Positions 9,250 to 16,175 of a stretch of DNA of 16,175 bases are shown one piece after another. Numbering within the stretch: the first letter of the stretch is position 1; the number at the start of each line of letters is the position of its first letter. A program made the position numbers and the translations under genes. The DNA lies in contig JNDT01001401.1 in the NCBI GenBank assembly GCA_000697055.1, positions 1 through 16,175 on the forward strand, written 5' to 3'. The DNA is from Saksenaea vasiformis B4078. Lineage: Eukaryota; Mucoromycota; Mucoromycetes; Mucorales; Saksenaeaceae. The notes beneath the pieces are model-generated. The model saw only the letters and a program-made list of their open reading frames with translations. It was not told the DNA's origin and ran no database searches.

Positions 9250-10287
9250 GATGGGAAATTGAGAGGGAACTTCTTCTAGTGTCGCTGCCCATCTGTTCAT
9301 TTGCGAGCCCCAATTTCGGAGTTACAATACCAAGCGTCATTTGCCTTTGACGTTTGGGTTCACAAAAACTCTGCATTAGCTTAAGGTTATTTGGTGTTTG
9401 TTGCAAATGAACTTCACGCTAGCAGGTGGTTCTTTTACAGCGGTATAATACTAAGACTTACACGTACCGTATCTTTCCCTGTTGCATTTGTGTCAACGAT
9501 AGGTTTCTCGTTTCTCGTACAAAACGTGTACGCTAGCGAGAATTCCTTTATCTCATGCAAATGGCGTGCCAGTGGTAGGGTCCTTTTTATCTCCCATAAA
9601 GAATAATTTCGAGATGAGATGCTATGGGTATATGATGAAAAATACTGATCCTCGTTTTTTCTTCGACTTTATTCACCTTGAAGGTTTGTGCTTTTTGATA
9701 AAATTCATATCCAGGGTCAGCCATGCTTTTTATCTGTCGTTTAGACAGCATAGCCTTGGCACAAACCATCTAGGCTGTGTTAGCGCTTAATGTGCATGTC
9801 CTAAATGAACGTTGCTGTAAGCTCGGCGTCATTTGTGTTCCACCGCAGTTCGCCAGACGCTGTATCGCTTCAAGTCCTGCGTAGACCGTTCACGTAAATG
9901 ATCGCTGCTGCCCCATTAGCTTTCTCTGCCTCTCGCCGCGATAGCTGTGTGGTATGCGCTTCGTAACAAGTACTATTCTATTTACTAATTACAAATGCAT
10001 ATATTTTTTCGACGCTCAGATAATCCTTCCATCCGCTGAGGCGCCGGACACTTTCAAATAAAAATTCATATTCAGTTCTTCCTTTAGCCGAGAATTGTTC
10101 CTTCTTCTGTGCTTGCTTTGCTCGAATAATAAGACAATGTAAATCTGGTAGCTTTCGCGAATCACAGATGACAAACTAATTCGTTTACACTTAAACCCTC
10201 TTGTCCACCTCCGGTTCTGTTTCTATGTTGCTCCACTTCGGTCGTGGCTTTGTACCGACCGCTACTTTACTCTTAACACAGCTGCTG
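9250..10287. other. gene-poor interval upstream of RPS15
   Basis: The left end must contain the RPS15 promoter (minus strand). The rest has no gene I can support. A 60-codon minus-strand ATG frame (9769-9587) ends a plausible exon at a GTGAAT donor-like site but matches no family I know. A small dyad, CGTACA(9516)-AAACG-TGTACG(9532), with further CTCG/CGAG arms is present near 9513-9540. Base composition rises in GC only after about 10200, where retroelement sequence begins. Confidence 0.35.
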
Positions 10288-10296
10288 TTTATTGAA

Positions 10297-10310
10297 CAAA
10301 TTTTTACGCT
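10297..10310 (+). repeat. left target-site duplication candidate of the LINE
   Basis: CAAATTTTTACGCT here matches CAAATCTGTACGCT at 11028-11041 at 12 of 14 positions. Together with the preceding TTTATTGAA, the left flank (10288-10310) also matches 5614-5636 in repeat copy A at 20 of 23 positions, which looks like the unoccupied site. Confidence 0.5.
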
Positions 10311-10311
10311 C

Positions 10312-10767
10312 TGTTCTCTGCCTGCCGACCAGCGCTACAGATCGACCCCATCCTCTGGCTCCCTGACCCGACAAGAACGTAGCCGTTGCATTCGCTGGCG
10401 TCTCGGCTGGGTGCCTAGTGGGAAGCCCTGGCCTTGTCGCAATTGCTCCATGAACTCGCGACTTAGCTGCTCTCATTCCATCTTTTGCCTGCAAGCTCAT
10501 CGCCGCCTCAATGTTCCCGTGGTAATGCTCAACCCGATCTCGCTTGTCCTGAATCAACTCCCCACCCGCCAACCGCGCAAACACAGCCAACGACGATACT
10601 GGTGAACCACATGGCCCATCCTCTGTGATATCCTCAAGTCCATCGACCGCCTTACACATTCACCAGACCAATTCACCGAGGATCAGCTTAGCCCATCCAC
10701 AGCTACTACTGATTTCCTCCAATGGCTTGTACGTCCCCCTCCCTCTGCCCCTCTACCTACCGCTTGA
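10312..10767 (+). pseudogene. C-terminal remnant of a LINE reverse-transcriptase ORF
   Basis: In this frame the conceptual product includes TRQERSRCIRWRLGWVPSG, a Cys/His cluster (CRNC...CSHSIFCLQAHRRL, resembling the C-terminal CCHC knuckle of non-LTR retrotransposon proteins), NPISLVLNQLPTRQP and, past an in-frame TGA at 10603-10605, TTWPILCDILKSIDRL. I recognise this order from reverse-transcriptase-like proteins that are abundant in Mucoromycota, from memory and not from a search. The catalytic reverse-transcriptase and endonuclease domains are absent because the element is 5' truncated. The frame ends at TGA 10765-10767. The premature TGA marks it as a pseudogene. Confidence 0.6.
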
Positions 10768-11013
10768 TCCCGCTCCCTATCTTTTCCCTTTTCTTCCTCT
10801 TACGCTTCTCCTCCCACTACTATCTCTCACGTCTATCTCACCCGAACAGATCCTTCTGGCCTTTCTCTCCCGCCTTCCATCTATAGATCTTTCCCCTTCG
10901 CTTTTGCCTGTTTTTTCCTTTGCTACAAACTTTTTTTTCCATTCCTCTTCTTTCAGACCGGGCTAGAGCACACATGCTTAATTAGCGACGCACTCACAGT
11001 CATTTAAAAATTC

Positions 11014-11019
11014 AATAAA
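11014..11019 (+). promoter_or_regulatory. polyadenylation signal at the LINE 3' end
   Basis: AATAAA is eight bases before the inferred right junction of the LINE, consistent with the 3' end of its transcript. Confidence 0.45.
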
Positions 11020-11027
11020 GTTTTGGT

Positions 11028-11690
11028 CAAATCTGTACGCTAATCTATATAATATTGCGTCCATGAGGAGCCACCTTTCACGCTAAAAAAAGAATGAAGT
11101 ATGCTTTCGTTAATACATAAGTTGACAACAAATTCATACACTGCTTACATCAACGCAGTGTCTCAATGGACGCGACATCCATATAGACAGCATAACAACT
11201 TGTTCATGGTTAGTGAATGGAAGAAGTACTTGGACGTCAGTTTACCTACCCCGAAGGTAATCCCACACGACTTGCGGATGCCACACCCCGCACCATTTCA
11301 ATCGGGTGGGAGAGGAGGTGGCTGGCTTCAATTGAGCGGCCAATGTCATGCTTTTACAATCAGAGTTCTAAAAAATCAGTCAAAAGACATGAGTTTCTGT
11401 GTGTATAGTCAAATCCAGTACAGGCGGGGGATGGTTCATGCGGGAAACGGAGCCAAAGAAGAGAAGAAAAGAGAATTCATGCGTCCCTTTACATACTGGC
11501 ACTTTAAGCGTTTCGATCGGTGCGTCGGGGAACCTATTACAATGGACCAGCGCAATACACCTTTGACTTAGAAGTAGAGGTATTTGCTTCTCTCCGCAAA
11601 GATCCATTGCTCCTCACCGCAGAATTGAGGCGGTGTCAACGCAAAGTAGTATTTAGATAACGCAAATGTCTATTCAAAATCCAGTAATTT
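11028..11690 (+). repeat. diverged dispersed repeat, copy B
   Basis: Collinear with copy A (5614-6460) in the same orientation. Matching blocks include TACGCTAATCTAT, the AATACATAAGTTGAC block (11112 on), GTTAGTGAATGGAAG, CCCCGAAGG, AGCCAAAGAAG followed by GAATTCATG, and TCAAAATCCAGTAA at the right end. It is shorter than copy A in the middle. A plus-strand frame of 156 codons (11101-11571) crosses the unit, but copy A has stops and frame breaks in the aligned positions, so I do not regard it as a gene. The LINE interrupts its left edge. Confidence 0.65.
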
Positions 11691-11867
11691 TGAAAACTGG
11701 AAACTAATTTGAAGTGCAACCTAGTTACATTGCAGAGGCATACTGGTTCATTATAGGTTCACTTAATACATTAAGAATATACGAAAATGGATCTTCTGGG
11801 TCAAGTAGCATAACAATTTTATCATTCGACGGACCAAAATATCGTGACGGGTACTAAATTTCCAGTC

Positions 11868-13055
11868 TTATGGTCTACGACGATCTTTATCGTTGTCCCT
11901 ACGATGTCCATGATCAGATCTGCGGTCAGATTCGTCATCTGAATGGACTCTGCGATGGCGTCGATACGATTTGTGGTCTCGATCGTCGGCTGATTCGTCT
12001 CTACGCCGCCGCTGATCTTCTCTGTGATATCGACGAGAGGATCTGCGATCGTCTTCTTCATCTAAATCATTCCTGCGGCGGCGTTGATATGGCCTTTGGT
12101 CGTTTTCATCTGGTTCCTCCCTGTGGCGCCGATGAGATGACCTTCTATCGTCTTCTTCATCGTTTCGACGATCTCGACGACGTGATCTCCTATCTGCATC
12201 CTCAGAATCATCGCGACGGCGCCGACGGTGGCGTCTATCATCTTCACTGGTGGATTCATCCTCGTCGTCCCGCTGGCGTCGACGTTTCTTATCAGATTTG
12301 TGCTTCCGTGATTTTTTCTCTTTCTTTCTTTTTTTTCCGTCGCTTGCTTCCAGCTCTTCTTCCTCAGTATGTGCCATAGGATAGGTCGCCTGATTCTTAG
12401 CTTGAAACGACATGGATTCGGATGCATTCATCACTTCGATAGCATTGCTTCCAGTTGCTGGTATTAATCGATTTGATCTACGGTGACGTTAAAACTGATT
12501 ATTTTTCGTCATATATCAAAGGTACCTTCCATAGCCCAGTCCTGCTTCTTCTATTCCTCGATTTTGTCCATCTTCCTCGTCCGAATCCGTATTTTTCAGT
12601 GCATGTCTTAGTTCCTCCTGTGTTACATTGCTTTCAATCGTCTTTTTCTTCTTCACACCTCTAATAGTAAATATAAGTCTTTCAACTTCCATGATCTTAA
12701 AAAACATACAATGCAACTGCCATCGCATCTGCCTCGGCTTCCTTAATTCGTCTCACTTCTTCATTTGCAGCTCTTTGTGCGCTTTCACTTTTATCTTTGG
12801 CGTACCAAGTGAGATCTTTGCCTACATTCACCATGTTAAGTGATGGAGAACATTGGGACATGTATACCTTTCTGCCACCGTCCCACTGGCGCCATTAGGG
12901 AATGGCCCAAGTAGTTCTCCCTGTACTTGTCCTCCTTGACGGCTTCCCAGCTAAACTGATCCTTGCCACCACGAACACCTATCCAAAGAATGAGTACATC
13001 AAAAGCCATTTCGGACATAATGTGAAATCCTACCTCCACGAGATGGATGAAACAT
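11868..13055 (-). CDS. MMTAG2: MMTAG2-family protein with Arg/Asp-rich tail, five exons
   Basis: Homolog of multiple myeloma tumor-associated protein 2 (kinase phosphorylation domain family), a poorly understood, probably nuclear protein. Exons: 13055-13034, 12978-12868, 12821-12710, 12660-12526, 12477-11868; 329 residues. The N-terminus gives [18 protein letters not shown], then [20 protein letters not shown] and DLTWYAKDK, the family's diagnostic block (about residues 1-56), continued by a helix with [12 protein letters not shown]. Introns are 55, 46, 49 and 48 nt. The last exon encodes a Lys-rich stretch ([17 protein letters not shown]) and about 120 residues of RRR/DRR/DDE repeats, resembling the charged tails of spliceosome-associated proteins; animal MMTAG2 also ends in a Lys/Arg-rich tail. 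Exon 5's acceptor (TAG ending at 12478) was chosen over two nearby AGs for frame and branch-site fit. Confidence 0.9.
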
Positions 13056-13614
13056 ATTGAATATGGAATGAAAGCGTCTTCTGGCGAACGTTAGCGATAA
13101 CTTATTTTTTTTTGCGCTGAGCTTCAATCTCACTGCCGCGCTCATCAGGGTACACTATGAAAGCATCTATCTTTGGAGCCGCATAATAAGGCCATAATCA
13201 TCCGTCATCGAGCCTTCGTTTCCCATGTAACCGGTGAGGAAGTTTCATATAAAGACTGCAACCGACCGTGTTAATTATTAAACCGTATTATGTACAGTCG
13301 TAGTGTACTTTCGTACATACTAGCTCTTCCAGAATCCGTGTCGATGTCTCAGACAAGGGCTCCTGAAGGCCTTTTATACCATCCTATAGTCCTAATCGGT
13401 GTATAAAAGAGTACAATGAAATAGCTTGCCATACGATAACAGATGAACAGTTTACTTATCGGAAGATACTGTCTTCGATCGGTCCGCAAAGAAAACACAT
13501 AATGAAAAACATATTTGGGCTTAGCTATGTTTGTACGATGCTCTCGTAACTGCATCTGCCCATGACTCTATTCCTTCATCCAACCATTTTTTATTTCGTG
13601 CAATACACTACCGG
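13056..13614. other. intergenic interval upstream of MMTAG2
   Basis: Contains the MMTAG2 promoter (minus strand). A dyad TATGTAC...GTACATA lies near 13289-13319. A 68-codon minus-strand frame (13555-13349) shows no recognisable domain. Nothing else is supported. Confidence 0.35.
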
Positions 13615-13728
13615 CTATAGAGCATCATAAGATTCCGTCCTTTTCTCTTTATCGAGCTTGATTTTAGCTTCTGTTACCCGGAACAGTTTTCGCTTATGGA
13701 GAAATGCGCTGTAAATGGATACGAAGAA
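13615..13728 (-). pseudogene. possible gene fragment or orphan terminal exon
   Basis: A 37-codon minus-strand frame reads like a real protein C-terminus: SAFLHKRKLFRVTEAK, then IKLDKEKRTESYDAL and a stop. It is preceded by an acceptor-like TTTACAG (ending near 13709) and followed 20 bp later by AATAAA (13595-13590). No upstream exon fits, because BCKDHB ends only 66 bp before it on the same strand. It may be the remnant of a displaced gene, an alternative last exon of BCKDHB, or chance. I cannot name the family. Confidence 0.25.
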
Positions 13729-13765
13729 TTAAGGTTGCATTGGACGTTTGTTCCAAATAGATAAG

Positions 13766-13771
13766 TTTATT
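13766..13771 (-). promoter_or_regulatory. polyadenylation signal of BCKDHB
   Basis: AATAAA on the minus strand, 22 bp past the BCKDHB stop codon. Confidence 0.65.
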
Positions 13772-13793
13772 TGAAAGGGAATAGCTTGTGAGT

Positions 13794-15287
13794 CTAATAG
13801 TTTACAGCGGTCTTGATAGCATCAAAGCATCGGATCATGCTTGGCATATAGAATTTTTCAAAAGCAAGAGGGAAAGGAGTATCCCATCCACATACACGTT
13901 GAATGGGCGCTTCCAGTCTCAAAAAGCTATGCTCCATCACTGTTGAAGCAATCTCTGCGCCTACACCTGACGTCTTTGGAGCCTCATGAGCAACAACTAA
14001 TCTACCAGTCTTGTTGACAGATTGGACCACTGTTTCGACATCCCACGGCAAAATAGTTCGCAAGTCAATCAATTCACAGCTTAGACCAGGCATTTTCTTT
14101 TCTGCAAGTTGTATAGCATTTTCCAACGTGTAGATCTGAGCACCATATCCTATCACAGTGACATCCTTTCCTCTCTTCAAAATTTCGGCCTTCCCGATGG
14201 GCAGTTCGTAATCAGCTATAGGAACCTCCTCAACTAGAGAACGAATTATCAATGAGACAAAACTAAAAGCGAAGGGGGAATTATTGTCAAACCTGCTGCT
14301 CGGTACAGGTTCTTTGGCTCAAAAAAGATGACAGGGTTGCGATCGCGAATAGATGCTAGAAGTAACCCTTTGGCTTGAATCGGACTTCTTGGTGTGACAA
14401 TCTGTGTGACCAAGCCGTGAGAAAAATTGTCCCACGGAAATCAATTTCTGACCTTAATTCCAGGGCAATGTGCAAAAAATGCTTCAGGACTTTGTGAGTG
14501 GTAATGACCACCATGGCCAACAGCTGAACATGGTGCACGGATCGTTAGACCACCAACATTAAACTGATTACCAGACCGGTATCTGTATTTAGCAGCTTCA
14601 TTGACGATCTATCCAAAAGATACTTAGTCATCCTGCTTTTTAACCATAAACACCCTTACTTGATCAAAGGCAGGGAAGATGTAATCTGCAAACTGAATCT
14701 CGGCTATCGCAGTATGGCCTACGGAAGCCATTCCAACGGCAAATCCCGCAATACCTTGTTCGGTCAATGGTGTGTTGAATACACGGTCTCGGCCAAATTT
14801 TTCTGCCAATCCAGAAGTGGCGCGGAAAACACCACCAAATGAAACATCTTCACCGAATACAACTGGAAGGGGAAATTTAGTCTCTCGCTCTTTTCGTCTC
14901 GCTAAAGATCTCACCAGCTGTGTCGTCAGTGGTAAGAGCGATGGACATCGCATCGTTGACAGCTTGGAAAAGATTCATCTTCTTCGTATCGCCTGAATTT
15001 TTATGTTGACATACTCAGTTACTCGCACGGACAAAGTTAAAATGCTTACCGGCGATGGCACTCATATGAGCCAGCTCAGGATTGCGCAAAGCCTCTTCAG
15101 GAACTTTCTTCAAGAGCTTTGAATAAGCGACTCCCTCCTGGATACCATCAGGGGATGCACCAGCTGCAGCAGCGTAGCCTCGCGTCTATCTCACTATGGA
15201 TAAGGATGCTTTCATCAGTGATATCCTCACCTGCAAAAATAGCGCTGAAAGGAATCGACGCCCAGAGACTCTCGTTAATGACTGCAT
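13794..15287 (-). CDS. BCKDHB: branched-chain 2-oxoacid dehydrogenase E1 beta subunit, seven exons
   Basis: The beta chain of the thiamine diphosphate-dependent E1 heterotetramer of the mitochondrial branched-chain 2-oxoacid dehydrogenase complex, which oxidatively decarboxylates the oxoacids of Leu, Ile and Val. Exons: 15287-15231, 15185-15050, 14992-14915, 14862-14660, 14608-14453, 14401-14293, 14233-13794; 392 residues, the same length as the human protein. The start gives [19 protein letters not shown] then TRGYA, an Arg-rich, acid-free mitochondrial presequence. Family blocks follow: [44 protein letters not shown] (with the conserved cofactor-contacting Glu), [40 protein letters not shown] and [11 protein letters not shown]. 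Introns are 45-59 nt and all GT-AG. A longer upstream out-of-frame ATG frame begins at 15402 and overlaps the start. Confidence 0.95.
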
Positions 15288-15513
15288 TTGATGGATAAAA
15301 GAAGAAAAAGGAAGTGATAACCAAGCACACTGGGAAATAAAAGATTGGCATTTGCAACCGTGGGAAGTTTTTGTCAATCCCAAATTGGATATCCGTGACC
15401 ATTGTTTCCTTCTGTGAATGCACCAACGCTTGGAAGGGCCCTAAGTCACAAACATTTGAAATGGTACTTACGAAGCTCTCCCAGTGCCTAACGAGAGGCT
15501 AGTTGGCCGTTCC
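15288..15513. other. short spacer between the Fanzor-like gene and BCKDHB
   Basis: Both neighbours are on the minus strand, so this is the 3' flank of the nuclease gene and the promoter/5' UTR of BCKDHB. A strong donor-like GTAAGT (starting at 15471) and an acceptor-like CACAG about 60 nt later (ending near 15412) could delimit a 5' UTR intron of BCKDHB or an intron in the nuclease 3' UTR. A small stem CTCTC(15497-15493)/GAGAG(15480-15476) follows the stop-codon hairpin. Confidence 0.35.
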
Positions 15514-15525
15514 TTACGGCCTAGC
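15498..15525 (-). ncRNA. strong hairpin straddling the Fanzor-like stop codon; guide-RNA scaffold candidate
   Basis: On the minus strand GCTA-GGCCGT pairs with ACGGCC-(AAC bulge)-TAGC around the loop AAGGA: ten base pairs, six of them uninterrupted. The TAA stop codon (15516-15514) overlaps the stem/loop border. In TnpB and Fanzor loci the guide (omega) RNA scaffold overlaps or follows the 3' end of the nuclease ORF, so position and strand fit. The assignment rests only on this geometry; it may be a simple 3' UTR hairpin. Confidence 0.3.
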
Positions 15526-16175
15526 ACCACCAAGGGGTGCAGGTTCTTGTTGTTGTTGCTGTTGTGGACGACGTAATGCAGCGGGCCTTGTCTGCAATTG
15601 CATGTCGCCTTCCATGTATGCGACCAGAATCCGCCGCATGTTTCTGCCCGCATTGATATCGCGATTCCAAAACTAAAGAAAACCTTAGCTTCATACTTTC
15701 ACACAGGAATTACATACCAGTGGCCTTTGTTCTCCATGTTCCATACCAGCGCCTCCCAACTGATGTCGGTTGCACAATTTAATCGGATAGACCTGGCAGC
15801 GGAAATCGTTCAAAGCTATCATGAATGCTGTTAATGAAACTTGCTTTCGGTATGATCTGATCCTCACGTAATGGTTGCAACTCAGGGCATTGCGAAGTCC
15901 TTTGCAATATGACATTTTCTTCATTCAAACAGTATCTTTTGCGACGATCGTCGCCCGGACGACGGAGCAACTTCGTTCTAAGGATACACAATGTTAATTG
16001 GTATGAGCTTGCAAAAACCAGTGACTTACTTGTGCTGGCACCGTGAAGTGGGCGTCACAAACTGCTGCGTGTCATTGTCACAGCTGGAGCACACTTTTGA
16101 AGTGTTATATTCGTCTATTAGTATAACAAGGGACTTCTGCGCGAGTATTTTCCGGAATTGCTAGCATGTGTTTTT
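15514..16175 (-). CDS. Fanzor-like (eukaryotic TnpB/OrfB family) nuclease, C-terminal part, partial and possibly broken
   Basis: Fanzors are eukaryotic relatives of TnpB, RNA-guided DNA nucleases carried by mobile elements. Visible hallmarks, in order: an acceptor at 16161 opening an exon with FRKILAQKSLVILIDEYNTS and KVCSSC (the RuvC Glu region and first zinc pair of the family); a likely 52-nt intron (16029-15978); a basic segment (KLLRRPGDDRRKRY); PLVCNSC (second zinc pair); then WNRDINAGRNM, the RuvC-III Asp motif; and a C-terminus RPAALRRP followed by six Gln and APLGGARP before TAA at 15514. The gene runs past the right edge, so the N-terminal half and first RuvC Asp are not seen. Two things are unsettled: the junction near 15867-15828 needs a 40-nt intron to keep frame, and 24 nt with three in-frame stops (15696-15673) separate CNSC from WNRD. 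It could be a decayed copy. Confidence 0.7.

Larger units (their letters stand above)
10311..11027 (+). mobile_element. 5'-truncated non-LTR retrotransposon (LINE), inserted in repeat copy B
   Basis: The segment carries the C-terminal end of a LINE reverse-transcriptase ORF, then a pyrimidine-rich 3' UTR (about 10769-10960) and an AATAAA signal (11014-11019) just before its right end. It is more GC- and CT-rich than its surroundings. Its edges coincide with a diverged 14-bp direct repeat, and the flanks are contiguous in repeat copy A, so the boundaries are supported by an inferred empty site. Loss of the 5' part is the usual outcome of target-primed reverse transcription. Divergence of the duplication and an in-frame stop show that the copy is old and inactive. 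Confidence 0.65.

Noticed and set aside
10769..10960. Pyrimidine-rich plus-strand frame (10625-10966) rich in Leu, Pro and Ser
   Set aside because: The frame is open only because of CT-rich composition in the LINE 3' UTR and does not match the LINE protein frame.
11101..11571. 156-codon frame in repeat copy B
   Set aside because: The aligned region of copy A is broken by stops and indels, so there is no sign of coding constraint.
11870..12379. 169-codon plus-strand open frame
   Set aside because: It is antisense to the Arg/Asp-rich repeat exon of MMTAG2; simple codon composition keeps the reverse strand open.
1..16175. CRISPR array, bacterial operon or prophage
   Set aside because: There are no regularly spaced direct repeats, and the genes are spliced eukaryotic genes with AATAAA signals.

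Overview
The window looks like nuclear DNA of a filamentous fungus, most likely an early-diverging Mucoromycota (Mucorales-like) species. The support is indirect: four protein genes are cut by many short spliceosomal introns (mostly 45-62 nt), polyadenylation signals are of AATAAA type, genes are packed with 100-1000 bp gaps, and there are remains of a Ty3-type LTR element, a non-LTR retroelement and a eukaryotic TnpB-like (Fanzor) nuclease gene. The species cannot be named from the sequence alone. All exon models below were built by hand from splice signals, reading frame and family conservation.

Layout, left to right. (1) 1-960: the right end of a Ty3/gypsy-like retroelement (polypurine tract plus LTR, 50-394), an AT-rich stretch and a tRNA-Asn(GUU) gene (874-947). 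(2) 960-3020: a 1.5 kb gap without a recognisable gene, then an intronless GNAT acetyltransferase gene (2448-2972, +). (3) 3445-4911 (-): a five-exon PDCD2/Tsr4 gene. (4) 4912-6771: a gap holding copy A of a diverged dispersed repeat (about 5614-6460). (5) 6772-8426 (+): an eight-exon MFSD5-type molybdate-anion transporter, convergent with (6) RPS15/uS19 (8545-9249, -). (7) 9250-11700: a TE-derived region in which a 5'-truncated LINE (about 10311-11027) sits inside copy B of the same dispersed repeat, flanked by a diverged 14-bp duplication. (8) 11868-13055 (-): an MMTAG2-family gene with a long Arg/Asp-rich tail. (9) 13615-13728 (-): a possible gene fragment. (10) 13794-15287 (-): an apparently complete seven-exon BCKDHB gene with a mitochondrial presequence. 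(11) 15514 to the right edge (-): the C-terminal part of a Fanzor-like nuclease gene, with a strong hairpin straddling its stop codon.

The cellular genes are mainly housekeeping. PDCD2/Tsr4 and RPS15 both belong to 40S ribosome biology, BCKDHB to mitochondrial branched-chain amino acid breakdown, MFSD5 to molybdate import, and MMTAG2 is a poorly characterised nuclear-type protein. They form no pathway together. The most unusual locus is the Fanzor-like gene at the right edge. Its zinc-ribbon and RuvC signature residues are visible, but a 24-nt stop-containing insert lies between them, and candidate guide-RNA-like hairpins sit at its 3' end.
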